DNA from: Cherax quadricarinatus
Lineage: Eukaryota; Arthropoda; Malacostraca; Decapoda; Parastacidae
Reading direction: 5' to 3'
Length of the DNA stretch: 64,000 nucleotides
Assembly (NCBI RefSeq): GCF_038502225.1
Contig: NC_091292.1
Coordinates: 44,888,155 to 44,952,154 of the forward strand
Position 1 is the first letter of the stretch. Each line of letters opens with the position of its first letter. Of the stretch, positions 24,520-39,200 are shown in pieces. The translations under genes were made by a program, and so were the position numbers. Under the pieces are notes generated by a model, which worked only from the letters and a program-made list of their open reading frames with translations, ran no database searches and had not been told where the DNA came from.

Positions 24520-24946
24520 TATACCACACTGGGATACCACACTGGGATACCACACTGGGATACCAGACTGGAATACCACACTGGAATACCACACTAGGAT
24601 ACCACACTGGGATACCACACTGGGATACCACACTGGGATACCACACTGGGATACCACACTAGGATACCACACTGGGATACCACACTGGGATACCACACTA
24701 GGATACCACACTGGGATACCTGACTGGAATACCACACTGGAATAATACACTAGGATACCACACTGGGATACCACACTGGGATAGCAGACTGGGATACCGC
24801 ACTGGGATACCGCACTGGGATACCACACTGGGATACCACACTGGGATACCACACTGGGATACCACACTGGGATACCACACTGGGATACCACACTCGGATA
24901 CCACACTCGGATACCACACTCCGATACCACACTCAGACACTCGCAC
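24520..24946. repeat. 15-bp minisatellite, about 28 copies
   Basis: The unit is GATACCACACTGGGA with TAGGA, GACTGGA and CTCGGA variants. The left part repeats a block containing GATACCAGACTGGAATACC near 24560 and again near 24725. The period of five codons makes minus-strand frames that are not genes. Confidence 0.95.
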
Positions 24947-25088
24947 CGTGTGAGAGTGTCCGGGTTGAGGTGAATTGGATCACATATCGCGCTTCAAGTC
25001 TGGTTGGCTTCCTAGGTAGGTTAGATCTCTTCCCTCAGTAAGATGCAACTCCCTGTTGTTCTTTATTATCATCATTTCCTGTGTGTGT

Positions 25089-25480
25089 GTGGCATGCTAA
25101 GAGTGTGCTACATATTGTGAGATGTATGTCACACACCAATATAGGCATGCCTATTAACCAGCGAACCAGGTGCTAAGGGTTTAACGATCAAAGGGAGCCC
25201 GTCGTTATACCAGTACTTCGGTTCAACCAGCCAATAACAAGGAAGCCAGCCAAAGCTGAGAAGGAATGTGGTACACTCGTGAAAGCAACTTTGGCAGACT
25301 TGCCTTCACTGCTGGTCGTTCACGGTTCACCGTGTCTTCTGCTTGCATTTTCCTCATTGATCACCGTGTCTTATGGTTGCTTTTGCCTCATTGTACATAT
25401 TGTAAATACTGTACACAGGCTATAATACACGGTAAATACCCGCTTGTTTGGTGAAGGAAATATAATTCAGTTATTCTCTG
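25089..25480 (-). repeat. Interspersed repeat, copy C (inverted, diverged)
   Basis: Read on the minus strand it shows TTCCTTCACCAA, a TGTACAGTATT segment, TTATTGGCT, AACGACGGGCTCC, CTTAGCACCTGGTTCGCTGG and finally TAGCATGCCACA. This is the same landmark order as copy A at 1042-1467. On the plus strand it is preceded by GTGTGTGTG, so its end again abuts a simple repeat. Confidence 0.55.
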
Positions 25481-26060
<580 letters not shown>

Positions 26061-26097
26061 TATAAAGTCACATTCTATTGAAATGTGTCATGATCTT

Positions 26098-26227
26098 CGA
26101 AATGAACTACGATTCATTTCGCAATCTTCAAAACTATGACTCGTTTTGCGATCCTCAAAACAAACTGTGATTCTTTTTGTGATCTTTGGAATAAATTATG
26201 ATGCGTTTTGCGAGCTTCAAAACTAAC
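26098..26227. repeat. Degenerate tandem repeat of about 35 bp, four units
   Basis: Diverged units share TATGA(C/T)(T/G)CGTTTTGCGA followed by TC(T/C)TCAAAAC. Confidence 0.6.
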
Positions 26228-26430
26228 CGGAATTCCCAGTCTGATAAAGAATACAATCATAACAAGTTTTTAAAAGTCACTTAATGTTCACTTTTATTAG
26301 TTTTCTTTAGCTACACTTCGTATTTTACCTGATATTTTATGTTCTATCATAAAGAAGACCATAAAACTCACCCTGGTTTATTGCATTTGAAAAATTCTGT
26401 TGGTGGAAGGTCATGTGGAACGCAGTGTGG

Positions 26431-29190
26431 AACAAACACATAGTGAGAGAACAAACACATAGTGAGAGAGCAAACACATAGTGAGAGAACAAACACATAG
26501 TGAGAGAACAAACACATAGTGAGAGAACAAACACATAGTGAGAGAACAAACACATAGTGAGAGAACAAACACATAGTGAGAGAACAAACACATAGTGAGA
26601 GAGCAAACACATAGTGAGAGAGCAAACACATAGTGAGAGAGCAAACACATAGTGAGAGAACAAACACATAGTGAGAGAACAAACACATAGTGAGAGAACA
26701 AACACATAGTGAGAGAACAAACACATAGTGAGAGAACAAACACATAGCGAGATAACAAACACATAGTGAGAGAACAAACACATAGTGAGAGAACAAACAC
26801 ATAGCGAGATAACAAACACATAGTAAGAGAGCAAACACATAGTGGGAGAACAAACACATAGTGAGAGAACAAACACATAGTGAAAGAACAAACACATAGC
26901 GAGAGAACAAACACATAGTGAGAGAACAAACACATAGTGAGAGAGCAAACACATAGTGGGAGAACAAACACATAGTGAGAGAACAAACACATAGTGAAAG
27001 AACAAACACATAGCGAGAGAACAAACACATAGTGAGAGAAGAAACACATAGTGAAAGAACAAACACATAGCGAGAGAACAAACACATAGTGAAAGAACAA
27101 ACACATAGTGAGAGAACAAACACATATTGAAAGAACAAACACATAGTGAGAGAACAAACACATAGCGAGAGAACAAAAACATAGTGAGAGAACAAACACA
27201 TAGTGAAAGAACAAACACATAGCGAGAGAACAAACACATAGTGAGAGAACAAACACATAGTGAAAGAACAAACACATAGCGAGAGAACAAACACATAGTG
27301 AGAGAACAAACACATAGTGAAAGAACAAACACATAGTGAGAGAACAAACACATAGTGAGAGAACAAACACATAGCGAGAGAACAAACACATAGTGAGAGA
27401 ACAAACACATAGTGAAAGAACAAACACATAGTGAGAGAACAAACACATAGTGAGAGAACAAACACATTGTGAGAGAGCAAACACATAGTGGGAGAACAAA
27501 CACATAGTGAGAGAACAAACACATAGTGAAAGAACAAACACATAGCGAGATAACAAACAAATAGTGAGAGAACAAACACATAGTGAAAGAACAAACACAT
27601 AGTGAGAGAATAAACACATAGTGAAAGAACAAACACATAGTGAGAGAACAAACACATAGCGAGAGAACAAACACATAGTGAAAGAACAAACACATAGCGA
27701 GAGAACAAACATATAGCGAGAGAACAAACACATAGTGAAAGAACAAACTCATAGTGAGATAAGAAACACATAGTGAGAGAACAAACACATAGTGAAAGAA
27801 CAAACACATAGCGAGAGAACAAACACATAGTGAGAGAACAAACACATAGAGAAAGAACAAACACATAGCGAGAGAACAAACACATAGTGATATAAGAAAC
27901 ACATAGTGAGAGAACAAACACAGTGAAAGACCAAACATAGTGAAAGAACAAACACATAGCGAGAGAACAAACAAATAGTGAGAGAACAAACACATAGAGA
28001 AAGAACAAACAAATAGTGAGAGAACAAACATATAGTGATATAAGAAACACATAGTGAGAGAACAAACACATAGTGAAAGAACAAACACAGTGAGAGAACA
28101 AACACAGTGAGAGAACAAACATAGTGAAAGAACAAACACATAGCGAGATAACAAACAAATAGTGAGAGAACAAACACATAGTGAAAGAACAAACACATAG
28201 TGAGAGAATAAACACATAGTGAAAGAACAAACACATAGTGAGAGAACAAACACATAGCGAGAGAACAAACACATAGTGAAAGAACAAACACATAGCGAGA
28301 GAACAAACATATAGCGAGAGAACAAACACATAGTGAAAGAACAAACTCATAGTGAGATAAGAAACACATAGTGAGAGAACAAACACATAGTGAAAGAACA
28401 AACACATAGCGAGAGAACAAACACATAGTGAGAGAACAAACACATAGTGAAAGAACAAACACATAGAGAGAGAACAAACACATAGTGATATAAGAAACAC
28501 AGTGAGAGAACAAACACATAGTGAAAGAACAAACACAGTGAGAGAACAAACACAGTGAGAGAACAAACATAGTGAAAGAACAAACACATAGCGAGATAAC
28601 AAACAAATAATGAGAGAACAAACATATAGTGAAAGAACAAACACATAGTGAGAGAACAAGCACATATTGAAAGAACAAACACATAGTGAGAGAACAAACA
28701 CATAGCGAGATAACAAACAAATAATGAGAGAACAAACACATAGTGAAAGAACAAACACATAGTGAGAGAATAAACACATAGTGAAAGAACAAACACATAG
28801 TGAAAGAACAAACACATAGCGAGAGAACAAACACATAGCGAGAGAACAAACACATAGTGAAAGAACAAACACATAGTGAGAGAATAAACACATAGTGAAA
28901 GAACAAACACATAGTGAAAGAACAAACACATAGCGAGAGAACAAACACATAGCGAGAGAACAAACACATAGTGAAAGAACAAACACACAGCGAGAGAACA
29001 AACACATAGTGAGAGAACAAACATATAGTGAAAGAACAAACACATAGTGAGAGAACAAACACATAGTGAAAGAACAAACACATAGTGAGAGAACAAACAC
29101 ATAGTGAAAGAACAAACACACAGCGAGAGAACAAACACAGTGAGAGAAGAAACACACAGCGAGAGAACAAACACATAGTTAGAGAACAAA
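26431..29190. repeat. 19-bp minisatellite, about 145 copies
   Basis: The unit is AACAAACACATAGTGAGAG with GTGAAAG, GCGAGAG and GCGAGAT variants and some units lacking CATA. A 0.6-kb block is duplicated in tandem: the rare GAACAAACTCATAGTGAG begins at 27741 and at 28339, and AGATAACAAACAAATAGTGA near 27548 and near 28144. Since 19 is not a multiple of three, all minus frames read the same Cys/Phe/Leu-rich repeat and stay open. No coding is inferred. Confidence 0.95.
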
Positions 29191-30149
29191 CTGGAAGGAC
29201 ACTCGCCTTTACCAACTTTTATACTCCTCAAATAAGGGAATATTTAGTTTCTGAAATTTATCATAAGATTTATATTGGTGGAGTAAACAAGGTAATTTTC
29301 GCCTCTGCATTTGGAAAAACAATTGGTGTCACTCATCTGTTACCGTACCTTGAGCCCATTAATTTTCTAGTGACAAACACTGATATCTTTAAGATAATAC
29401 ACAAAGAGAAGCAAATATATCATTAGTCTGAGGACATATTCCTTAACTGCCTCTCCACATGCTTACCAGCAAAACCGAAATCATTAATCTTTTGCGACAA
29501 ACGGCTCATTAGATCGGGGACACGACCCTTATCTGTCTCCAAATGTTTATCTGCATTAATATTTCTTAATAAACATCTTATTTGTTTTTCAGTCTCCAAA
29601 TGCATATCAGCGTATCCAGAACCCTCATTTTTACGTCTCTAAACATATCCTCCTCTGACAAAAACCAAAACTGAATGATTATAAAGTATTCATATCTACC
29701 GATATTATTTTGTTCAGTTTCCCCTCTCGAATAATTTTATGTGATTATTTAAACAGCGGAAAGACTATTTCTCTACCGAAATTATAAAGATATACCACAA
29801 GAAATTAAAAAAAAAGTTATCACATGTGGCACTTCGAGCCAGCCATTACAAACAGATCCAAAAATTTCACATAAACTAAGAAATAGTTGACCCCAAAGAA
29901 ATTACATTAGCCAGTGAAAGTACATTGTTAGCCGTGGATGATTTGCCTTTAAAAATATCCACAAGTGAGGTGATTCTTGATTCTTTCATGAAAGAAAGAC
30001 ATGATTACTCAAAATTTATTCCACGGCGTTCGTTTTAGTCTAACAATAATGTTATATGTCACACATTTTATTTTGTATAAAATTCGTGATCTCGGTGAAG
30101 TTGAGACTCTGGGTCGGCAAATATTGGGAAGAGTAAAGCGAAAGTGTAA
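29191..30149. other. AT-rich non-coding
   Basis: No convincing gene. Short open frames at 29205-29426 and 29423-29605 match nothing I recognise. Confidence 0.5.
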
Positions 30150-31035
30150 TTAAAATGATTAACAGAGATATAACTACTGTTGGGTCTTTAGGTGGTATCA
30201 AAGGTTATATGACGCTGCTAAGATCAGTCCAGCCATAAACCTGGAAGATGTCATGGATTTCCTAAGCCTAGAAAACGTGATATAAGCGAAAAGATTACCT
30301 AGCAGACATATTCTAGATTCAAAGCTAAATATAATTTTAACGTGAGCCATCGGCGATATGTCATGATCACCCATAAGAATGTTCTCGTTTTTTAATAAAT
30401 ATGCTAACAAGATACAAACAAGAATCGCTGAAAAAGAAAGATGCTTTGGGTAATTTAGAAGCATTAAAGATAATTTTAGAGAAAATTCGAAAGCAATATC
30501 AAGGCTTTTTTCAGACAAAGGCACAGAATTTCTCAATAAATTATCTGAAGACCAAACGCATTAAGATTTATCAGGTATTTTGAAACGAGACAAAAACTTT
30601 CATTACTTAGAAGTACCTAACAACTTCTAATATACTGAAATACGCACCTTTCTCACGCAATAATAGAAAAACATAGAATAACTTCACTGGACGAAATTCA
30701 GAAGCAGTTTCAAATAAGCTATAAATAACGAGGTTTTATCAAAAAATACGCTAGACAGAGATTGTCTGTAGGAGAGACAGTACGTGTGGTGCTTAATCAG
30801 AGAATCTCTAAATTTAATCGTGGATTTCATAATTATAAAACCCACGATTACTGATTATATATGTTAATAAGAGCTTTTTAATATATCTAAAACTAATACT
30901 TCTCAACCTGAGATGATATATTATTTTAGTTGTAGGTCAGAAAAATGAGAAGAAAGATATTTTACCGAGTGATTTATAAAAGTTACGATTCATCCTTTAA
31001 TTCGTGGCTCGAAAAGTGGGATTTGTTTATAGAAT
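30150..31035 (+). pseudogene. Polinton/Maverick-like integrase with chromodomain, decayed
   Basis: Several frames must be combined, with stops between, but landmarks come in the right order. At about 30165-30230 there is an N-terminal SLGGI-x-GLYDAA region and NLEDVMDFLS, as in integrases of the F54H12.3/Polinton type. FNKYANKI and ALGNLEALKII follow near 30390-30475. DKGTEF at 30511-30531 includes the second catalytic aspartate. Near 30946-31035 a chromodomain-like YRVIYKSYDSSFNSWLEKW closes the gene. In intact elements this enzyme inserts the linear element into the host genome. The many stops and frame changes make it a relic. A Ty3/gypsy integrase with chromodomain is an alternative, but the SLGG/LYDAA start and the FNSW form favour Polinton. 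Confidence 0.55.
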
Positions 31036-31786
31036 TGGAAAATCTTTCCTCGCAATACATAATTTATTACTTATTCTCGGTGGTTTAAAACTGTCACTGA
31101 AAAATCCATATAAATTGCATATATGAGATACTTAAGAATCTTTTCAAGAAGAAATTAACAACAGAACTAACTATTATTATAAAAAATCACACAAAAAATT
31201 ATTTGGCTTGTAAATGGATTAGTTGTGAACGAAAGAAAAATACTTATTAAGCATTAGAAGATGAAATTTATTGAATATTGTGCCACTATTTGTAGCCAAT
31301 ATCACTACTAGATTCTTTAGTAAATCACAAAGAAATTTTAGCTCATTACAACATCCTTTATGAACCGTAAATTAAATAAAACCCTTTTGTCCAAGCAACA
31401 CTTAACACAGAGTCATGGGAAGAGACAGTGAACCCTGGCAGAGTGTCTCCCAAGACTTACACGAGTGGAACTCGCAGTTCTCTGACTACTACCAGATGTG
31501 TAGAAAAGGTAGAGGCAGCTCATCCCACTACCACTTAAGAGTTTTACCCAGTAATACTGATTATTCCAAGTCATTGATTTGTTGGGAGGAGAATGGAGGC
31601 CTTACTAGTCGTCCTATTTCCAGACAAACTATTATTGAAATAGTATTTAATATTTTAGAAGAAAATCTCGAGAAATGAGAACGTTTTAGAAGAATACAAT
31701 TAGTTGGGTTTCCTATTAGGCGAGTGTATACATTATTTGCGTCTTAATGATGTAATTTAGTAGAGGTCATAGGGGAGTTTGGGTAT
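31036..31786. other. AT-rich interval between the two Polinton-like relics
   Basis: Nothing is recognised except the short open frame at 31415-31678, listed separately. Confidence 0.4.
31415..31678 (+). CDS. Hypothetical 87-residue open frame
   Basis: An ATG-started frame of 87 codons ending at TGA, hydrophilic, with Trp and Tyr residues in the first third and an acidic C-terminus (NILEENLEK). I recognise no domain. It lies between the decayed integrase and a second Polinton-like relic on the same strand, so it may be a small element-derived protein. Chance is equally possible in this AT-rich stretch. Confidence 0.22.
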   Translation: MGRDSEPWQSVSQDLHEWNSQFSDYYQMCRKGRGSSSHYHLRVLPSNTDYSKSLICWEENGGLTSRPISRQTIIEIVFNILEENLEK

Positions 31787-32640
31787 GATGACTGCATATG
31801 TTTTGTATGTGAGGAGCAATGGTAGTACAGAGATGTTCCCAGATAGTAAACTATCATACTTCATCATTAAGCTTTATACACCTATAACATTGTAGAATAA
31901 AACTTCCATACGAGGTGGCCTGGAAGAACGTAGGTCATCCCAAGACCCATTTTATACCAAATAATGATATGACTATAAGAATCTGTATTCGGTATTTAAA
32001 TGCCAAATCAGAATTAAACACATTTGAAATGCCCGTTATTATTTGAGGTGATGTACCGAGATTTCTTGAAGTCATTAATGTAGGAGATATTAATGAAAAT
32101 GTGGCTTTCTATTTAAATATCAATTAAGAGTTAGTATTCCACCAGATTCTATTGTTTTAGCTTATCATCCTGGAATTAATATTGTTAATAACAGTCAAGA
32201 ACATAATCGTTATTGAGGATTATGCATTTACGAATGGGAATCAAATAAGTGAGTAGTTGGGAGTTGAACTTGTGGCAGTGCCTGATTTGCTGGCAATCGT
32301 GTTATTACGATTTCGTGAGTTACGAATGGGAATTTAGGGCTGTCGGTTGGTACACAAGAATCTGACATGTGAGAGTTTGAACCCGATACATATTATAATT
32401 TGTACATATTTATGAAAACCAAAAACAAACAAGAAGTTAAAACGGATAGGATCAGAGCCGAAAATCCTCCAAAACCAGAATCGGGGAAAAATTACATACT
32501 TATATACAGTGACCTCATGTGACCTGTTAATTTTGGTTACTGGTTAGTATCTCTTTTGGGTTTAGCAGATATAAACGTATTAAGAAGTAATTATGAGCCA
32601 ACGATGTATGAACCTATTAATACAAAGATTACTGAACAAT
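31787..32640 (+). pseudogene. Polinton-associated protein relic (possible virion-related protein)
   Basis: From the ATG pair at 31787 a frame reads YVLYVRSNGSTEMFPDSKL and then a KLYTPITL segment. This resembles the start of a conserved Polinton protein that I recall as beginning with a beta-rich LPSNSSM-x-x-(F/Y)P-(D/N)N stretch followed by LP/TP-x-x-L. Frame changes and stops follow. Near 32500-32640 a segment IYSDLM, then VSLLGLADIN, then YEPTMYEPINTKI resembles the C-terminal part of the same family (VYCDL, LLR-x-V, Y-x-P-hydrophobic). The distance between both pieces fits one protein of about 280 residues. It follows the integrase relic in the same direction, which supports a shared element. 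The function of the family is not established as far as I know. Confidence 0.42.
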
Positions 32641-32781
32641 TATTACAACCAAATTCCAGAATTCCAAGAAATTCTGCCTAACGCGGTCACCATTTTTGTT
32701 GTGGTGTTAGATGAGATTAGGCTGTTGCACTGAAAGTGTAATGTATGAGAACTGAGGCAGGAAAACTGAATTGGGCTACAT

Positions 32782-32850
<69 letters not shown>
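32782..32850. repeat. (AC)n microsatellite
   Basis: About 34 uninterrupted CA dinucleotides. Confidence 0.98.
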
Positions 32851-32852
<2 letters not shown>

Positions 32853-33212
32853 CTCTCCCCATATCCTTCTGTCACTCACAGTTTTAGAATTTCGAAGAAT
32901 TCTATCCCACACTGCCACCATTTTTGTTATGGATGTTATGGGGAATGAAAAGGACTGGAATAATAGAAGTCTATGCTCTGGTAGCGTTGTAACTGAGATA
33001 TTGTTGCATGGGTCTGCAAGGCAGAGGTCCAGCCTCTAAAAGGTCAAGCTGCTAACTGCCTCTAAAACAGAGACTTGCGGAGAAATGTGAATTTGATGGT
33101 GTCACAGGGTACACACTCCGTGCTGACCTTCATGCTGCTCGAGCACTAGTGGAATGAATTACGTAAATACATATGGTAGTATTAATAGCATTAACATTAT
33201 ATTAACAGTATT
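32851..33212. other. Non-coding spacer
   Basis: No gene is seen. It ends in AT-rich text directly before the large array. Confidence 0.5.
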
Positions 33213-36200
33213 TACATAAACGCAACAGCAACAACTCTGGTGATCATGACAAACACAACAGCAACAACACGGGTGAACATGACATAAACACAACAGCAAC
33301 AACACTGGTGATCACGACATAAACACAACAGCAACAACACTGGTGATCACGACATAAACACAACAGCAACAACACTGGTGATAACATAAAAACAACAACA
33401 ACAACAACACTGGTGGTCATGAAATAAACACAACAGCAACAACACTGGTGATCACGACATAAACACAATAGCAACAACACTGGTGATCACGACATAAACA
33501 CAATAGCAACAACACTGGTGATAACATAAAAACAACAACAACAACACTGGTGATCATGACATAAACCCAATAGCAACAACACTGGTGATCACGACATAAA
33601 CACAACAGCAGCAACAACACTGGTGATCACGACATAAACCCAATAGCAACAACACTGGTGATCACGACATAAACACAACAGCAACAACACTGGTGATCAT
33701 GACATAAACACAACAGCTACAACACTGGTGATCACGACATAAACAAAACAGCAACAACACTGGTGATCACGACATTAACACAACAGCAACAACACTGGTG
33801 ATCACGACATTAACACAACAGCAGCAACACTGGTGATCACGACATAAACACAACAGCAACAACACTGCTGATCATGACATAAACACAACAGCAACAACAC
33901 TGGTGATCACGACATTAACACAACAGCAACAACACTGGTGATCACGACATAAACACAACAGCAACAACACTGGTGATCACGACATAAACACAATAGCAAC
34001 AACACTGGTGATAACATAAAAACAACAACAACACTGGTGATCATGACATAAACCCAATAGCAACAACACTGGTGATCACGACATAAACACAACAGCAGCA
34101 ACAACACTGGTGATCACGACATAAACCCAATAGCAACAACACTGGTGATCACGACATAAACACAACAGCAACAACACTGGTGATCATGACATAAACACAA
34201 CAGCTACAACACTGGTGATCACGACATAAACAAAACAGCAACAACACTGGTGATCACGACATTAACACAACAGCAACAACACTGGTGATCACGACATTAA
34301 CACAACAGCAGCAACACTGGTGATCACGACATAAACACAACAGCAACAACACTGGTGATCATGACATAAACACAACAGCAACAACACTGGTGATCACGAC
34401 ATTAACACAACAGCAACAACACTGGTGATCACGACATAAACACAACAGCAACAACACTGGTGATCACGACATTAACACAACAACAACACTGGTGATCACG
34501 ACATAAACACAACAGCAACAACACTGGTGATCACGACATTAACACAACAACAACAACACTTGTGATCACGACATAAACACAACAACAACAACACTGGTGA
34601 TCATGACATAAACACAACAGCAACAACACTGGTGATCACGACATTAACACAACAGCAACAACACTGGTGATCATGACATAAACACAATAACAACAAAACT
34701 GGAGATCATGACATAAACACAACAGCAACAACACTGGTGATCACGACATAAACCCAATAGCAGCAACACTGGTGATCATGACATAAACACAACAGCAACA
34801 ACACTGGTGATCACGACATGAACACAACAACAACAACACTGGTGATCACGATATAAACACAACAGCAAAAACACTGGTGATCATGACATAAACACAATAA
34901 CAACAACACTGGTTATCATGACATAAACACAATAGCAACACCACTGGTGATAACATAAAAACAACAACAACAACACTGGTGATCATGACATAAACACAAC
35001 AGCAACAACACTGGTGATAGCGACATAAACACAACAACAACAAAACTGGTGATCAAGACATAAACACAATAGCAACAACACTGGTGATAACATAAAAACA
35101 ACAACAACAACACTGGTGATCATGACATAAACACAACAGCAACAACACTGGTAATAGCGACATAAACACAACAACAACAAAACTGGTGATCAAGACATAA
35201 ACACAATAGCAACAACACTGGTGATCATGACATAAACACAACAGCAACAACACTGGTGATAACGACATAAACACACAGCAACAACACTGGTGATCACGAC
35301 ATAATCACAACAACAACACTGGTGATAACGACATAAACACAACAGCAACAACACTGGTGATCATGACATAAACACAATAACAACAACACTGGTGATCATG
35401 ACATAAACACAACAGCAACAACACTGGTGATAACATAAAAACAACAACAACAACAACACTGGTGGTCATGAAATAAACACAACAGCAACAACACTGGTGA
35501 TCACGACATAAACACAATAGCAACAACACTGGTGATCACGACATAAACACAATAGCAACAACACTGGTGATAACATAAAAACAACAACAACAACACTGGT
35601 GATCATGACATAAACCCATTAGCAACAACACTGGTGATCACGACATAAACACAACAGCAGCAACAACACTGGTGATCACGACATAAACATAATAGCAACA
35701 ACACTGGTGATCACGACATAAACACAACAGAAACAACACTGGTAATCATGACATAAACACAACAGCTACAACACTGGTGATCACGACATAAACACAACAA
35801 CAACAACACTGGTGATCACGACATTAACACAACAGCAACAACACTGGTGATCACGACATTAACACAACAGCAGCAACACTGGTGATCACGACATAAACAC
35901 AACAGCAACAACACTGGTGATCATGACATAAACACAACAGCAACAACACTGGTGATCACGACATTAACACAACAGCAACAACACTGGTGATCACGACATA
36001 AACACAACAGCAACAACACTGGTGATCACGACATTAACACAACAACAACACTGGTGATCACGACATAAACACAACAGCAACAACACTGGTGATCACGACA
36101 TTAACACAACAACAACAACACTGGTGATCACGACATAAACACAACAACAACAACACTGGTGATCATGACATAAACACAACAGCAACAACACTGGTGATCA

Positions 36201-39200
36201 CGACATTAACACAACAGCAACAACACTGGTGATCATGACATAAACACAACAACAACAACACTGGTGATCACGACATAAACACAACAACAACAACAACACT
36301 GGTGATCACGATATAAACACAACAGCAAAAACACTGGTGATCATGACATAAACACAATAACAACAACACTGGTTATCATGACATAAACACAATAGCAACA
36401 CCACTGGTGATAACATAAAAACAACAACAACAACACTGGTGATCATTACATAAACACAACAGCAACAACACTGGTGATAGCGACATAAACACAACAACAA
36501 CAAAACTGGTGATCAAGACATAAACACAATAGCAACAACACTGGTGATAACATAAAAACAACAACAACAACACTGGTGATCATGACATAAACACAACAGC
36601 AACAACACTGGTGATAGCGACATAAACACAACAACAACAAAACTGGTGATCAAGACATATACACAATAGCAACAACACTGGTGATCATGACATAAACACA
36701 ACAGCAAGAACACTGGTGATAACGACATAAACACACAGCAACAACACTGGTGATCACGACATAAACACAACAACAACAACACTGGTGATAACGACATAAA
36801 CACAACAGCAGCAACACTGGTGATCATGACATCAACACAATAACAACAACACTGGTGATCATGACATAAACACAACAGCAACAACACTGGTGATCAAGAC
36901 ATAAACCCAATAGCAACAACACTGCTGATCACGACATAAACACAACACCAACAACACTAGTGATCATGACATAAACACAACAGCAAAAACACCGGTGATC
37001 ACGACCTAAACAAAACAGCAACAACACTGGTGATCATGACATTAACACAACAGCAACAACACTGGTGATCACGACATTAACACAACAGCAACAACACTGG
37101 TGATCACGACATAAACACAATAGCAACAACACTGGTGATAACATAAAAACAACAACACTGGTGATCATGACATAAACACAACAGCAACAACACTGGTGAT
37201 AGCGACATAAACACAACAACAACAAAACTGGTGATCAAGACATAAACACAATAGCCAACAACACTGGTGATCATGACATAAACACAAGAACAACACTGGT
37301 GATCATGACATAAACACAACAGAAACAACACTGGTGATCACGACATAAACACAACAACAACAACACATGTGGTCACGACATAAACATAACAGCAACAACA
37401 CTGGTGATCACGACATAAACACAACAACAACAACACTGGTGATATCGACATAAACACAACAGCAACAACACTGGTGATCACGACATAAACACAACAACAA
37501 CAACACTGGTGATCACGACATAAACACAACAGCAAAAACACTGGTGATCATGACATAAACACAATAACAACAACACTGGTGATCATGACATAAACACAAC
37601 AGCAACAACACTGGTGATCACGACATAACACAATATCAACACCACTGGTGATAACATAAAAACAACAACAACAACACTGGTGACCATGACATAAACACAA
37701 CAGCAACAACACTGGTGATCACGACATTAACACAACAGCAACAACACTGGTGATCACGACATAAACACAACAGCAACAACACTGGTGATCACGACATTAA
37801 CACAACAACAACAACACTGGTGATCACGACATAAACACAACAGCAACAACACTGGTGATCACGACATTAACACAACAACAACAACACTGGTGATCACGAC
37901 ATAAACACAACAACAACAACACTGGTGATCATGACATAAACACAACAGCAACAACACTGGTGATCACGACATTAACACAACAGCAACAACACTGGTGATC
38001 ATGACATAAAAACAACAACAACAACACTGGTGATCACGACATAAACACAACAACAACAACACTGGTGATCACGATATAAACACAACAGCAAAAACACTGG
38101 TGATCATGACATAAACACGATAACAACAACACTGGTTATCATGACATAAACACAATAGCAACACCACTGGTGATAACATAAAAACCACAACAACAACACT
38201 GGTGATCATGACATAAACACAACAGCAACAACACTGGTGATAGCGACATAAACACAACAACAACAAAACTGGTGATCAAGACATAAACACAATAGCAACA
38301 ACACTGGTGATAACATAAAAACAACAACAACAACACTGGTGATCATGACATAAACACAACAGCAACAACACTGGTGATAGCGACATAAACACAACAACAA
38401 CAAAACTGGTGATCAAGACATATACACAATAGCAACAACACTGGTGATCATGACATAAACACAACAGCAAGAACACTGGTGATAACGACATAAACACACA
38501 GCAACAACACTGATGATCACGACATAAACACAACAACAACAACACTGGTGATAACGACATAAACACAACAGCAACAACACTGGTGATCATGACATAAACA
38601 CAATAACAACAACACTGGTGATCATGACATAAACACAACAGCAACAACACTGGTGATCACGACATCAACCCAATAGCAACAACACTGGTGATCACGACAT
38701 AAACACAACACCAACAACACTAGTGATCATGACATAAACACAACAGCAACAACACCGGTGATCACGACCTAAACAAAACAGCAACAACACTGGTGATCAC
38801 GACATTAACACAACAGCAACAACACTGGTGATCACGACATTAACACAACAGCAACAACACTGGTGATCACGACATAAACACAATAGCAACAACACTGGTG
38901 ATAACATAAAAACAACAACACTGGTGATCATGACATAAACACAACAGCAACAACACTGGTGATAGCGACATAAACACAACAACAACAACAAAACTGGTGA
39001 TCAAGACATAAACACAATAGCCAACAACACTGGTGATCATGACATAAACACAACAACAACACTGGTGATCATGACATAAACACAACAGAAACAACACTGG
39101 TGATCACGACAAAAACACAACAACAACAACACTGGTGGTCACGACATAAGCATAACAGCAACAACACTGGTGATCACGACATAAACACAACAACAACAAC

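Noticed and set aside
24520..24946. CRISPR-like array
   Set aside because: Units are contiguous with no unique spacers, and the host is eukaryotic. The same applies to the other arrays.
25200..25240. GGTTCAACC as a possible tRNA-type B box (SINE promoter)
   Set aside because: No matching A box at the right distance and the word is not conserved in copy A.
26337..29231. Long Cys/Phe/Leu-rich minus-strand frames up to 929 codons
   Set aside because: The 19-bp repeat lacks minus-strand stops; all frames show the same peptide.
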